A stretch of 64,000 nucleotides of DNA from Aciduricibacillus chroicocephali (GTDB lineage Bacteria; Bacillota; Bacilli; Bacillales; Amphibacillaceae), in the NCBI RefSeq assembly GCF_030762805.1, contig NZ_CP129113.1, positions 1,688,001-1,752,000 on the forward strand, given 5' to 3'. The notes under the pieces were generated by a model. That model saw nothing but the letters and a program-made list of their open reading frames with translations. It was not told the origin of the DNA and did not search any database. This document shows positions 54,121-63,982 of this stretch, piece after piece. Made by a program: the position numbers and the translations under genes. The first letter of the stretch is position 1. Every line of letters begins with the position of its first letter.

Positions 54121-56886
54121 ATGGATCGTAAAGACGACAATAAAAATAAATCTTCAACAAGGCGAACCGCAAAGAAACAGAAGGGATCCCGTATCGGTTT
54201 TGGTCTGATTTTCTTGACCTTCCTTTCACTCTGTATCGTGTTCGGCTGCTTTGTTTTCGGTTTGGGGGCGGGATATTTCGCTTCGCTTGTCAAAGACGAG
54301 CCTGTCAGGACAGTCGCTGCCATGAAGCAGGATTTATACGATTATGAAAAGACATCGAAATTATACTTTGCCAACAACGAATATATTGGCGACATCCGTT
54401 CCGACTTGCATCGAGAAAAGATATCTTTGGACAAAGTGCCTCAAACCTTGGTTGATGCAGTTATTGCTACAGAGGATGAGAATTTCTATGAACATAATGG
54501 CATCATGCCCAAAGCAATCGTACGCGCCGCTATCCAGGAAGTGACGAATTCCGATACAAAAACCGGGGGAAGTACGTTGACCCAGCAGCTGGTCAAAAAT
54601 CAGGTGCTGACAAATGAAGTGTCGTTTGATCGCAAAGCAAAGGAAATTTTAATTGCACTGCGTGTTGAACGCTTCTTCACAAAGAAGCAGATTCTGCAAG
54701 CCTACTTGAATATCATTCCTTATGGACGTGAGGCTTCCGGCCGCAATATTGCTGGAATTAAGACTGCCGCAAATGGTATTTTTGGAATTGAGCCAGAGAA
54801 ACTGAATCTAGCTCAAAGTGCTTTTCTTGCTGGTTTGCCACAAAGCCCTTCCTATTACACTCCTTATAGAGCCAATGGAGAATTCAAATCAGAGGAAGGC
54901 ATTCAACCAGGCATCAACCGGATGAAATATGTTCTGAAGCGCATGCGTGGGGCTGGTTACATAACAGAAAGCCAGATGCAAGAAGCGATGAATTATGACA
55001 TCCGAAAAGATTTCACTCAGAAATCGACACTGCCAAAGGTTAAGAAATACCCAGAACTCGTCTATGAAGCTGAGAAACGTGTGAAAGAAATACTCCGCGA
55101 ACAGATTGCCGAAGAAGATGGAATCGAAACGGACCAGCTTGATAAAGACAAGACTTTAAAAGAGAAGTACGATGAACTTGCTGACAGAGCTTTGCGTCAG
55201 CGCGGCTACCGCATCCATACAACAATTAACAAGAAAATGTATGAAAAAATGCAGAAGGTAGCAAAAAACTACCAATACTACGGGCCGGATAAAGACGGTG
55301 AACGAGTGGAGACCGGTTCCATCATGATTGAAAATAAGACAGGCAAAATTATTAGCTTTGTCGGCAGCCGAGAATACACAGACGGCAACCAGATCAATTA
55401 TGCGATGGGTACTGTCCGTCCAAACGGTAGTACGATGAAACCTTTGCTTGATTATGCTCCTGCGATGGAGGAAGGTGTCATCCAGCCAGGTTCTGTCTTT
55501 GCCGATGTACCGAAGTCGTTTGGCAACTATCGTCCGAACAACTATGCTGGAGGCTTCCATGGTCTCGTAAGTGCACGTACAGCACTTGCGAATTCCTATA
55601 ATATCCCAGCAGTCGAGATCTATTCAAAGATTATTTCTAAAAACCCGGCCAAGAAGTACTTGGAGAAAATGGGAATTACCTCTTTAACAAAAGCAGATCA
55701 TGAGAATCTGTCACTCGCTTTAGGTCAGCCAACTTACGGTATAAGCGTTGAGGAAAATGTTAATGCTTATGCGACATTTGCCAATAACGGCAAGTTTGTC
55801 GATGCCTATATGATTGACAAAATTGAAACAGATGATGGCAAAGTCATCTATCAGCACAAGTCGAAGCCAGTCAAAGTCTTCTCTCCACAGACAGCTTATT
55901 TGACGATCGACATGATGCGGGATGTTTTGAATCACGGGACAGCTACATATGTCCGTCCGCAGCTGAACAATCCAAGTGTTGACTGGGCCGGAAAAACCGG
56001 AACATCTCAAGATTACAAAGACGCCTGGTTTGTAGCGACAAATCCAAATGTTACATTCGGAACTTGGATCGGCTATAAAACGCCAAAATCTCTTCAATGT
56101 GTTGGCTGTTCTCTTTCATACAGCCAAAGAAATGAAAAATTATGGGCTGAATTAATAAACAGCGCAGCAGAAGTAAATCCAAAACTTGTTACACCGAGCA
56201 AACGTTTTAAACAGCCGAAGAACATTGTTGCACGCTCCTACTGCACATCGTCTGGAATGCTTCCATCAGAAGCATGCTCAAAGGCAGGGCTTGTTCAATC
56301 TGATATTTACAATGCTAAATTTGTTCCTGGTGCTGCAGATGACAGTTTGATTTTCAACAGTTACGGCGGGATTTCTTTTAATCCTGCTTTTCTGCAGCGC
56401 AAAGGCTATGACAAACTCGGGGACTTATCCATGCTGTTTCCGCGGGTGAATACCGAGCTTTGGCAAAGATTGGGTTCAGGAGGCGCGTCTAGGTCTTCCT
56501 CTTCTCAATCAGAGTCAACAAGTACAAACAGCTCGAGCAGCAGTTCTGAACCAACGCCACAAAATACGCAACCGTCTTCTCCGAGTCCCGAACCTTCGGA
56601 AACCTCGAATGAGCAGACGGCGCCAGAACCGGATTCAAATCAGCCGGATAGACAAAATGGTACCGGTCAGCCACCACAGTCTGCTGGTGGACAAAATACG
56701 CAGACTAATCCCAATTCCAATTCTCAAGGGAACAACGGAGGATCGAACGGTGGAAACACCAATTCACCCGGTCCTCATGAGAATAAGCCGAACGGACCAA
56801 GTCGTCCCGGCAATGGAAACGGAAACAATAACAAGCCTGAAGATACAGAAACAAATCATCCGCCAGGAAATGCCGATCAAGATTAA
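54121..56886 (+). CDS. Class A penicillin-binding protein (transglycosylase/transpeptidase)
   Basis: 921 residues. Basic cytoplasmic N-terminus, one membrane helix at about 26-52, then the GT51 glycosyltransferase with catalytic E118 in ATEDENFYEHNGI and TGGSTLTQQLVKNQ, and the transpeptidase with S437-T-M-K440, SYN in NSYNIPAVE and K625-T-G-T. About 140 residues at the C-terminus (783-921) are Ser, Pro, Asn, Gln and Gly rich and probably disordered in the wall. It polymerises and crosslinks peptidoglycan outside the membrane. Not found next to tyrS in B. subtilis. AGGAGG precedes the ATG. Confidence 0.93.
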   Translation: MDRKDDNKNKSSTRRTAKKQKGSRIGFGLIFLTFLSLCIVFGCFVFGLGAGYFASLVKDEPVRTVAAMKQDLYDYEKTSKLYFANNEYIGDIRSDLHREKISLDKVPQTLVDAVIATEDENFYEHNGIMPKAIVRAAIQEVTNSDTKTGGSTLTQQLVKNQVLTNEVSFDRKAKEILIALRVERFFTKKQILQAYLNIIPYGREASGRNIAGIKTAANGIFGIEPEKLNLAQSAFLAGLPQSPSYYTPYRANGEFKSEEGIQPGINRMKYVLKRMRGAGYITESQMQEAMNYDIRKDFTQKSTLPKVKKYPELVYEAEKRVKEILREQIAEEDGIETDQLDKDKTLKEKYDELADRALRQRGYRIHTTINKKMYEKMQKVAKNYQYYGPDKDGERVETGSIMIENKTGKIISFVGSREYTDGNQINYAMGTVRPNGSTMKPLLDYAPAMEEGVIQPGSVFADVPKSFGNYRPNNYAGGFHGLVSARTALANSYNIPAVEIYSKIISKNPAKKYLEKMGITSLTKADHENLSLALGQPTYGISVEENVNAYATFANNGKFVDAYMIDKIETDDGKVIYQHKSKPVKVFSPQTAYLTIDMMRDVLNHGTATYVRPQLNNPSVDWAGKTGTSQDYKDAWFVATNPNVTFGTWIGYKTPKSLQCVGCSLSYSQRNEKLWAELINSAAEVNPKLVTPSKRFKQPKNIVARSYCTSSGMLPSEACSKAGLVQSDIYNAKFVPGAADDSLIFNSYGGISFNPAFLQRKGYDKLGDLSMLFPRVNTELWQRLGSGGASRSSSSQSESTSTNSSSSSSEPTPQNTQPSSPSPEPSETSNEQTAPEPDSNQPDRQNGTGQPPQSAGGQNTQTNPNSNSQGNNGGSNGGNTNSPGPHENKPNGPSRPGNGNGNNNKPEDTETNHPPGNADQD

Positions 56887-56897
56887 CGATAGACAAA

Positions 56898-56932
56898 AAG
56901 AAGAGATGCGAGATGCATCTCTTCTTTTTTAT
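56898..56932. terminator. Bidirectional terminator between class A PBP gene and motS
   Basis: AAGAAGAGATGC/GCATCTCTTCTT stem with A and T runs on both sides. Confidence 0.92.
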
Positions 56933-56933
56933 A

Positions 56934-57713
56934 TCATCTTTGTTGCTGCTGGCTTTGATTTTTATCTAAAATAACAATCTCAACACGGCGATTTTTTTTC
57001 CAGTTTTTTTCGGATGTGTTCGGTACAAGCGGTCTTGTATCGCCATAACCAATTGCTGAGAAACGATAGTCTGATAGTTTCTCATCCAGCAAAAGATAAC
57101 GAATCACTCCGCTTGCACGAGCTCCAGAAAGCTCCCAGTTTGACGGATAGCGGAAATTAGAAATCGGTCGATTGTCTGTATGACCCTCTACACGTACATA
57201 GTTCGGAATCTTCTCGAGCATTTTTGAGATTTTATCAAGGAACGGCTTACCTGAATTAAGAATTTGTGCGTCTCCCGATTCAAAAAGCAAACTCTCCTGA
57301 AGAATCAGCTCTACTCCTCGATTTGTCCTTGTCGCAACAATTTGATCTTGCAATTTATTGCGGTCCAGGTAAGCATTCACATCTTTTAAAACATTATCAA
57401 GCGTATCTGCTTCATTCTTCTTGCGCTTCTTATCCAGCTCCTGCTGTCTCTCCTGCAGTGCTTTGAGCAGCTCCTCTTCTTGTTCAGGACTTCTCGTCGG
57501 ATTATCCAAAGGGACAGCAGAAGGATAAAATTCAAAAATCGCCCGATTCTTAAATGATTCAGAAATTGCTTCAAACTTTGCATTATCGATCTGCGACATG
57601 GCGAACAGCAGAATGAAAAAAACAAGGATCAATGTGACCATGTCGGAATACGTGACCATCCACTTTGGAGCGCCGGAATCCTTCTTATTTCTTCTGCTTA
57701 CTCTCCGTCTCAT
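56934..57713 (-). CDS. motS: Flagellar motor stator protein MotS (MotB family)
   Basis: 259 residues. Membrane helix at about 24-41 begins with the ion-binding D24 in YSDMVTLILVFF. The C-terminal OmpA-like peptidoglycan-binding domain has VRVEGHTDNRPISN and SGARASGVIRYLL. With MotP it forms a stator. The place next to ccpA is that of the sodium-coupled motPS pair of B. subtilis; coupling ion is inferred from context only. Its ATG overlaps the motP stop (ATGA). Confidence 0.92.
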   Translation of the reverse strand: MRRRVSRRNKKDSGAPKWMVTYSDMVTLILVFFILLFAMSQIDNAKFEAISESFKNRAIFEFYPSAVPLDNPTRSPEQEEELLKALQERQQELDKKRKKNEADTLDNVLKDVNAYLDRNKLQDQIVATRTNRGVELILQESLLFESGDAQILNSGKPFLDKISKMLEKIPNYVRVEGHTDNRPISNFRYPSNWELSGARASGVIRYLLLDEKLSDYRFSAIGYGDTRPLVPNTSEKNWKKNRRVEIVILDKNQSQQQQR

Positions 57714-58516
57714 TGTTCTGCAGCCTCTGTACGCAATTCATTGAATCGCTGGCGGTCATCATCCGAGAGAAACGCGCTCAGTTTCTCCTGAAGAATATGG
57801 GGATTCTGACCAGATTGAACTCCGATGACCCCTTCGATGATGATCTGACGAAGGAATACCTCTTCTTCTGTTTTCGTCTCCAGCTTGTTTGCCATTGGCA
57901 AGAATACGAGATTGGCCATGACAGTACCATATAATGTTGTCAAAAGAGCAACTGCCATGCTCGGACCAAGTTCTTGAGGGTTCTGCAGCTTATTCAGCAT
58001 AAGCACAAGACCGACAAGCGTCCCGATCATCCCCCAAGCAGGAGCATAGTCTCCACATTTCTCAATAAGAATCCGGCCTTTATAATGACGTTCTTCCATT
58101 GCCGTAATTTCAGCATTCATAATTTCCTGGATTACTTCCGGCTCAATGCCATCAACTGCAAGCATCATCCCTTTTTTTATAAATGGGTCATCCACTTCAT
58201 CAATTTCAGATTCCAGTGCCAGAATCCCTTCACGGCGTGCCCGTTCGGATAAATGAATGAACAAATGAATAAGTTCAGAAAGCCGGGATTCTTTTTTGTT
58301 GAAGGCTTCTTTCAATGCCCTGCCGCCTAGTTTCAGCTGTTCAGTTTTGAAGTTGATCAGCAATGAGGCGAACAGTCCTCCTATTACTATTAGGATGGAA
58401 GACAGATCGAGGAATGAAGAGAAACCGCTCGACCCACTATTGCTCATAATTGCAAGCATAATAATAATGAAGCCGAGCGTAATCCCAATTGGTGTAAGTA
58501 TATCCGTCTTTTTCAT
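57710..58516 (-). CDS. motP: Flagellar motor stator protein MotP (MotA family)
   Basis: 268 residues with four membrane helices (about 10-26, 34-52, 150-170, 183-205) and the MotA cytoplasmic loop. The conserved proline-bearing segment before helix 3 reads YAPAWGMIGTLVGLVLML, as in MotA/MotP. 42 bases downstream of ccpA in the same direction, so it may be partly read from the ccpA transcript. GGGG precedes the ATG. Confidence 0.93.
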   Translation of the reverse strand: MKKTDILTPIGITLGFIIIMLAIMSNSGSSGFSSFLDLSSILIVIGGLFASLLINFKTEQLKLGGRALKEAFNKKESRLSELIHLFIHLSERARREGILALESEIDEVDDPFIKKGMMLAVDGIEPEVIQEIMNAEITAMEERHYKGRILIEKCGDYAPAWGMIGTLVGLVLMLNKLQNPQELGPSMAVALLTTLYGTVMANLVFLPMANKLETKTEEEVFLRQIIIEGVIGVQSGQNPHILQEKLSAFLSDDDRQRFNELRTEAAEQ

Positions 58517-58558
58517 CGAACTTCCCCTTTAAGAGACCTTTTATTTATTTATCGGCTT

Positions 58559-59560
58559 TTAAGGGAGCTTTGTTGAATCTCTTTCAATAATTCGATGCGG
58601 CAGAATAATCTTCTTTTCTTCAACCGTTTCATTGTTCATGAATTTTGTCAAAAGTCGCATCGAAACAGCTCCGATATCATACATAGGTTGTACAATTGTC
58701 GAAAGCGTCGGTCTTACCATTGTTGCGAGTCTTGTGTTGTTAAAGCCGAACACTTCAAGATCTTCAGGAACCCTGTATCCCATGTCCTGTGCTCCATGGA
58801 TGACACCCAATGCCATTTCATCAGAGGCGACAAAGACACATGTCGGTTTGCGGTCAAGTGACAGCAGCTGCCGGACAGCTTTGATTCCAGAATCATAGGA
58901 GTAATCAACATTTACGATGAAATCCTGATTGAGTGTGAAATTGAATTCTGCAAGAGCCTGTTTATAACCTTCAAACTTAAAGCGGCTAATTGGTGTTTCA
59001 TCATGTCCATAGATGAATGCAACATTGTTGTTGCCTTGCTCAATGAGGAATTTTGTCGCTTCATAAGCTGCTTTTTTATTATCGATATTGACTGAAGGGA
59101 TAGTATTGGTTTCATCATATGTGGAAGATAGTACGACAGGCACTGAACTGCTCGTCAGCTGGCGGATATGTTCTTCTGTTATTTCTCCACCCATGAACAA
59201 AATGCCGTCTACCTGTTTCTCTAACATTGTGTTAATAAGCTGCAGCTCTTTATCTTTATTGCGATCTGAATTTGCCAGGATAATGTTATATTTGTACATC
59301 GTAGCAATATCTTCAATTCCGCGGGCAAGATCGGCAAAGAACATACTGGATATATCGGGAATAATCGCCCCGACAGTCGTCGTCTTCTTGCTTGCTAAAC
59401 CGCGTGCCACGGCATTTGGACGGTAACCGAGCCGCTCAATCGTATCAAGTACTTTTTTTCTAGTTGTAGGCTTTACGTTTGGATTGCCATTGACAACTCG
59501 CGAAACCGTTGCCATTGACACACCTGCTTCACGTGCCACGTCATATATTGTTATAGTCAT
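58559..59560 (-). CDS. ccpA: Catabolite control protein A
   Basis: LacI-family global regulator of carbon catabolite repression, active with HPr-Ser-P. The N-terminal helix-turn-helix [34 protein letters not shown] and the hinge helix [16 protein letters not shown] are present, with the periplasmic-binding-like core following. 333 residues is the standard size. GGAGG lies upstream of the ATG. Followed by motP-motS as in B. subtilis. Confidence 0.97.
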   Translation of the reverse strand: MTITIYDVAREAGVSMATVSRVVNGNPNVKPTTRKKVLDTIERLGYRPNAVARGLASKKTTTVGAIIPDISSMFFADLARGIEDIATMYKYNIILANSDRNKDKELQLINTMLEKQVDGILFMGGEITEEHIRQLTSSSVPVVLSSTYDETNTIPSVNIDNKKAAYEATKFLIEQGNNNVAFIYGHDETPISRFKFEGYKQALAEFNFTLNQDFIVNVDYSYDSGIKAVRQLLSLDRKPTCVFVASDEMALGVIHGAQDMGYRVPEDLEVFGFNNTRLATMVRPTLSTIVQPMYDIGAVSMRLLTKFMNNETVEEKKIILPHRIIERDSTKLP

Positions 59561-59639
59561 TACGGCCTTACCTCCGGACCTTTTTACATATATTGTTCAC
59601 CATTTCACTATATCATATGACTTCCGGCTTAAAAAGCGA

Positions 59640-59672
59640 AAAATGGAGCCTTTCATTAATGAAAGGCTCCAT
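59640..59672 (-). terminator. Terminator after aroA
   Basis: AAATGGAGCCTTTC/GAAAGGCTCCATTT perfect 14-pair stem, loop ATTAAT, then TTCGCTTTTT on the minus strand. Confidence 0.94.
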
Positions 59673-59705
59673 TTCACAAAATGTTCAACTTCTTTGACAA
59701 ATCTT

Positions 59706-60785
59706 TTACGCGTATACTTTACGGAATTTCGCCAGCTCTTTAACAAAGTTGTCAAACTGCGGAATATCCATCTGCTGAGCTGCATCGGAAAGAGCAACTG
59801 CCGGATCCGGATGCACCTCTGCCATAACGCCATCTGCACCAATAGCGATTGCAGCTTTGGCAGTCGGAATAAGCAAATCACGGCGTCCAGTTGAATGAGT
59901 AACATCGACCATGACTGGAAGATGTGTCTCCTGCTTAAGAATTGGAACAGCTGAAATATCAAGTGTGTTTCTTGTCGCTTTTTCGTAAGTGCGGATTCCG
60001 CGCTCACAAAGGATGATATTGCCATTACCACGCGAAATGATATATTCTGCAGCACTGATGAATTCAGCAATTGTTGCAGAAAGGCCACGCTTCAAAAGCA
60101 CTGGTTTGTTCACATCTCCGGCAGCTTTAAGCAATTCGAAGTTTTGCATATTGCGCGCTCCGATTTGGATAACATCTACATAATCAAGCGCCTGCTCAAT
60201 ATGTGCAGGGTTAACAATTTCACTGACTACAGCGAGATCATGCTTGTCTGCTACTTTGCGCAGAATCTCAAGCCCTTCTATTCCAAGACCTTGGAAGTCA
60301 TAAGGAGAAGTACGTGGCTTGAAGGCACCGCCGCGAAGCAATTTGAATCCTTTCGCTGCAATCGACTCAGCAACTGTATCAACTTGCTCGTAGCTTTCAA
60401 CAGAACAAGGGCCGAATACGAAATGCACATCTCCATCGCCAATGCGTTCGCCTTTAATATCGATAATCGTATCTTCTGGCTTTTTCTTACGTGATACAAG
60501 CAATGCCTTGCTGTGATCATCCTTCTGCAGTTCAAGGCTGGCCTTGAAGATTTCCTTGAAAATATGTTCAATTGTAGAATTTACAAAAGGGCCATTGTTG
60601 TTCTCAATGATTTTGTTCAGCATATCGCGTTCGCGCACTGGGTCAAATCGCTGTTGAGTGCTCTGCTTTTCTTTGACTTTACCGATTTCCTGAACGATCT
60701 CGGCGCGGTGGTTAATCTGTTCCAGCAACTTGAGGTTCACCTCATCCAGCTGGTCACGCAGTCTGTCCAATTCAGTTTGACTCAT
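59706..60785 (-). CDS. aroA: Bifunctional chorismate mutase / DAHP synthase
   Basis: Makes 3-deoxy-D-arabino-heptulosonate 7-phosphate, the first step of aromatic amino acid synthesis. The N-terminal AroQ chorismate mutase domain (1-90, [33 protein letters not shown]) serves as the feedback sensor. The DAHP synthase barrel has [27 protein letters not shown] and [16 protein letters not shown]. The ATG at 60785 follows GGGGG. 359 residues. This is the B. subtilis meaning of aroA, not EPSP synthase. Confidence 0.96.
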   Translation of the reverse strand: MSQTELDRLRDQLDEVNLKLLEQINHRAEIVQEIGKVKEKQSTQQRFDPVRERDMLNKIIENNNGPFVNSTIEHIFKEIFKASLELQKDDHSKALLVSRKKKPEDTIIDIKGERIGDGDVHFVFGPCSVESYEQVDTVAESIAAKGFKLLRGGAFKPRTSPYDFQGLGIEGLEILRKVADKHDLAVVSEIVNPAHIEQALDYVDVIQIGARNMQNFELLKAAGDVNKPVLLKRGLSATIAEFISAAEYIISRGNGNIILCERGIRTYEKATRNTLDISAVPILKQETHLPVMVDVTHSTGRRDLLIPTAKAAIAIGADGVMAEVHPDPAVALSDAAQQMDIPQFDNFVKELAKFRKVYA

Positions 60786-60829
60786 ATCCGTATGCCCCCT
60801 TGGTTTAAATCTTTTTAATTTTATACACA

Positions 60830-60859
60830 ATTATAGCTAATTATTTATTCTTTGTCACC
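60830..60859 (-). promoter_or_regulatory. SigA promoter of aroA
   Basis: GTGACA (60859-60854), 18 bases, perfect TATAAT (60835-60830) on the minus strand. Confidence 0.75.
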
Positions 60860-60896
60860 ACTAAGTTATTATGTAGGGAGACCAAATTTAGCAAGT

Positions 60897-60926
60897 TGGT
60901 TATGAAAGTTTCATTACATCATAATC
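60897..60926 (+). promoter_or_regulatory. Promoter of the FtsA-like gene
   Basis: TTGGTT (60897-60902), 18 bases, CATAAT (60921-60926), 20 bases upstream of the gene start. Divergent from the aroA promoter. Confidence 0.55.
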
Positions 60927-60946
60927 AAATGAGAGGAAAATAGCAA

Positions 60947-63097
60947 ATGAATGAGCAGATTTTTGCCCTGGATATCGGCACCCGTACTGTGACTGGCATC
61001 CTGCTTGAAAAGGAAGGAAAAGACTATTCGGTCGCGGCCTGCCACACAGAGGAGCATGAAGAGCGTGCAATGCTTGATGGGCAGATTCATGACGTTCTTC
61101 AAGTCGCAGAAATTGTTAATAGAGTAAAGCAAACTTTGGAGAACGGAGAAGGCAGTCTTAAAAAAGTCTATGCCGCAGCTGCAGGACGGTCTTTGAAAAC
61201 GAAGAGAGCCAGCGCCTCCCTTCCGCTCAAAAACGCACTCTCAAATGCAGCAATGATTACAGATCTCGAATTTAGTGCAATCTTTCAGGCTCAGCAAGCA
61301 CTTGTTGAAGAAGATGGTGCCCAACTTGGTTACTATTGTGTCGGATATTCTATTGTTGAATATAGACTCGATGGTGAAAGAATTGGTTCTCTCATCGACC
61401 AGGTCGGTAACATTGCTGAAGCTGAAGTCATAGCGACATTTCTTCCAAAGGTTGTCGTTGAATCTCTGCTTGCAGCATTGGAACGAGCCGATTTAGAACT
61501 TGCAGCGCTGACATTAGAGCCGATTGCTGCAATCCGAGTACTTGTACCGGAATCCATGCGCCGTCTTAATGTCGCACTTGTTGATATAGGTGCTGGTACG
61601 AGTGATATTGCAATCACCGAGGATGGAACAGTATCCGCATACGGGATGGTTCCAATAGCAGGGGATGAAATTACTGAAAGAATTAGCGACGCCTATTTAC
61701 TCGATTATCCCCTCGCAGAAGAAATGAAGCGCTCTATTAGTGCCCACGGTGAAGCAACCGTCGCTGACATTCTCGGCTTTGAGACGACCGTGGAACTTGA
61801 TGAGTTCATGAAGACGATAGCACCAGCATCTGAACATCTGGCTGATGCCATTACAAAAGAGATTCTTTCACTAAATGGTGAGCCACCTCGAGCCGTCATG
61901 ATGATTGGTGGAGGCAGTCTGACACCAGGCCTTCCTGCTCTCGTTGCCGAAAAACTGAATTTGCCGGAAAATCGCGTCGCTGTCAGATCTGTGAGCGCTA
62001 TTCAAAATTTGCGTAATGCTGATAAACTTACTGACGGTCCAGATTTTGTCACGCCTGTCGGAATTGCAATTGCCGGAGAAGAGAAGCCGGTCCACTACAT
62101 AACGGTACATGTAAATGACAAGCCTGTACGCATGTTTGAAATGCGTGACCTTACTGTCGGTGACTGTCTTGTACAAGCAGGTATTGAGCTTGGAAAGTTT
62201 TATGGGAAGCCGGGAGAAGGCAAGATTATAACAGTAAATGGCAAGCCAAGGACAGTTGCCGGTTCACTTGGCCGTGCTCCACGTCTGTTGCTGAATGGAA
62301 AACAGGTCACTTCTTCAGCAATCATACAGAACGGTGATTACATTGAAATTCGGCAAGGACAAAACGGCGAGAATGCGAAACACATGTTAAAAGAAGTCAT
62401 TAACAATACCGACGGCCTCGATCTTATTGTAAATGGCGAACAAACGCATATTAAACAGGAACTTATGATTAACGGACGCCCTGCCCAACCGGAAGATATA
62501 TTGCAAGACGGAGATGCAATAACTTTCAATCACGTACGTACAATTGGTGATTTAAAAAAATTTATGGGTGAATTAGAAGCAGAGGTTTCATCATCCGTAA
62601 CAGTTTTCGTGAATGACCAGATGGTTCAACTTTCTAATGGTAAAGGAAGACAGTATCTTTTGAATGATAGAGCTGCCCAGAATAGTGATATAGTTCAGAT
62701 CGGTGATAGAATTGATGTTATAAATGCTGAAGGATTTTATGATAAAGATACTACATCCGTACTGGATGTACTGCAAGCTCTAGGTCATGAACCTTGGAGA
62801 GAGCTGGACATTTTCTTTGATGGAAAACCAGTTCACTTGAAAGAGCAAAAAGTGGAGATCCGGCGTGAAGAAGACTTATTGGCATTTGAAGAAAGAGTTT
62901 ATCATGAGGATGAATTGAAGTTGACTAAGAAGATTGAAACTCCGTTTATCTTTCAAGATGTTTTTCGCTATGTTGATGTCGACTTGACAAAAGCTTCGGG
63001 CAGATTTGAACTGACAATCAATAACGAAAAAGCTGCCTTTGACTCTCCTGTTCAAGCAGGAGATCAGCTCGCGATCAATTGGATTGTTTCAGAATAA
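60947..63097 (+). CDS. FtsA/PilM-like actin-fold ATPase with C-terminal repeats
   Basis: 716 residues. The N-terminal 380 residues are an FtsA/PilM-type actin-fold ATPase: phosphate 1 LDIGTRTVTGILL (8-20), phosphate 2 VDIGAGTSDIAI (212-223), adenosine motif MMIGGGSLTPGLPAL (318-332). It is not the divisome FtsA: the C-terminal amphipathic helix is missing and FtsZ is not adjacent. Residues 385-716 hold about five copies of a 35-45 residue beta-rich unit with the pattern N-X3-A-X6-I/V-X2-G-D-X-I/L, ending near 468, 527, 591, 659 and 711. Alone in its transcript. Role unknown; cell envelope or division is a guess from the ATPase family. Confidence 0.85.
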   Translation: MNEQIFALDIGTRTVTGILLEKEGKDYSVAACHTEEHEERAMLDGQIHDVLQVAEIVNRVKQTLENGEGSLKKVYAAAAGRSLKTKRASASLPLKNALSNAAMITDLEFSAIFQAQQALVEEDGAQLGYYCVGYSIVEYRLDGERIGSLIDQVGNIAEAEVIATFLPKVVVESLLAALERADLELAALTLEPIAAIRVLVPESMRRLNVALVDIGAGTSDIAITEDGTVSAYGMVPIAGDEITERISDAYLLDYPLAEEMKRSISAHGEATVADILGFETTVELDEFMKTIAPASEHLADAITKEILSLNGEPPRAVMMIGGGSLTPGLPALVAEKLNLPENRVAVRSVSAIQNLRNADKLTDGPDFVTPVGIAIAGEEKPVHYITVHVNDKPVRMFEMRDLTVGDCLVQAGIELGKFYGKPGEGKIITVNGKPRTVAGSLGRAPRLLLNGKQVTSSAIIQNGDYIEIRQGQNGENAKHMLKEVINNTDGLDLIVNGEQTHIKQELMINGRPAQPEDILQDGDAITFNHVRTIGDLKKFMGELEAEVSSSVTVFVNDQMVQLSNGKGRQYLLNDRAAQNSDIVQIGDRIDVINAEGFYDKDTTSVLDVLQALGHEPWRELDIFFDGKPVHLKEQKVEIRREEDLLAFEERVYHEDELKLTKKIETPFIFQDVFRYVDVDLTKASGRFELTINNEKAAFDSPVQAGDQLAINWIVSE

Positions 63098-63132
63098 AAA
63101 GACCGCACAGATTAAATACTGTGCGGTCTTTG
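63098..63132. terminator. Bidirectional terminator between FtsA-like gene and ytxH
   Basis: AAAGACCGCACAG/CTGTGCGGTCTTT perfect stem with A and T runs on both flanks, loop of about eight. Confidence 0.93.
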
Positions 63133-63140
63133 TACTATTA

Positions 63141-63557
63141 TTATTTATTTACCTGGTCGGCTGACTTTTCAGCTTCGGAAGCTGCATCTTTGGCTGCTTG
63201 AAGAGCGGCATCTGCCTTTTTCTTGTTTTTATCAACTTTTTCTTGAACAGCGTCAGTTCCAGACTGGGCCTTCTTTGATACTGTCTTTGTAATTGAACTC
63301 GCTGAATCAACGGCCTTCTGCTTCCAGTCAGCACCTGTTGCATAAGCTTTATCTTTCAAATCTGCACCTTTATCCTGGGCAATAGCCTTCCAGTCAGATG
63401 CGCGGTCTTTCAATTGAAGTGCTCCCTGATTCAGATCACGGCGCAATTCACGGCCAGTTTTTGGTGCAACGAATAGTGCAACTGTCGCACCAATGAAACT
63501 ACCAATTAGTGTACCAATAATAAAATCTTTACTGTTAATATTGTTGTTGTCAGACAT
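63141..63557 (-). CDS. ytxH: YtxH family general stress protein
   Basis: 138 residues: short polar N-terminus, one membrane helix with glycine-zipper spacing (IIGTLIGSFIGATVALFVAPKTG, 13-35), and a long Lys/Ala/Asp-rich helical tail (36-138). The VAPKTGRELRRDL motif defines the YtxH-like family. In B. subtilis ytxH is SigB and SigH dependent. It follows ytxG by 14 bases in one operon. Confidence 0.92.
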   Translation of the reverse strand: MSDNNNINSKDFIIGTLIGSFIGATVALFVAPKTGRELRRDLNQGALQLKDRASDWKAIAQDKGADLKDKAYATGADWKQKAVDSASSITKTVSKKAQSGTDAVQEKVDKNKKKADAALQAAKDAASEAEKSADQVNK

Positions 63558-63571
63558 TTAAAGAATCCTCC

Positions 63572-63982
63572 TTATGTATCTTTTCTTTTTCGGGAAGCTC
63601 TAACAAACGAAGTGACCCACTTGGCAGCCTGAACAGCTTTTTCATTCTCGGCAACTGCTGTAGCAGCAGAGAAACGGGCCGCGAGATTTCTAATGGAATT
63701 ATTCAGCTCACTGATCGTTCCACCTGTCTCTTTCAAGCCATCGAAAACCGGATTAAGCTTAGCAGTCTTAACTTCTATATCTTCTGCCAGCCGATTTGTC
63801 CGATTAAGCAGCTCCTCCGTCTCAGCAGTAATACCCTTCATTTGTTCCTGCACATTCTCAAGTGTGCCAGCAACGCTGTTCAATGTGCGCTTCACGGCTA
63901 CTAGCACTGCAGCCAAATAAACGACGAACAGCACGATAGCCAGTGCTACGATAAAAGCACTGATATAAAGCAGATTTTCCAT
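63572..63982 (-). CDS. ytxG: DUF948 protein YtxG
   Basis: 136 residues with an N-terminal membrane helix (about 5-28) followed by a methyl-accepting-protein-like coiled coil (LENVQEQMKGITAETEELLNRTNRLAEDIE). Family DUF948, known in B. subtilis as part of the SigB-controlled ytxGHJ operon. The ytxJ homologue is not downstream here. GGAG precedes the ATG at 63982. The promoter lies beyond the window end. Confidence 0.92.
   Translation of the reverse strand: MENLLYISAFIVALAIVLFVVYLAAVLVAVKRTLNSVAGTLENVQEQMKGITAETEELLNRTNRLAEDIEVKTAKLNPVFDGLKETGGTISELNNSIRNLAARFSAATAVAENEKAVQAAKWVTSFVRASRKRKDT

Noticed and set aside
56523-56880. Short tandem DNA repeats in the tail of the class A PBP gene
   Set aside because: The low complexity is at the protein level; the DNA codons vary and no exact repeat unit is kept.
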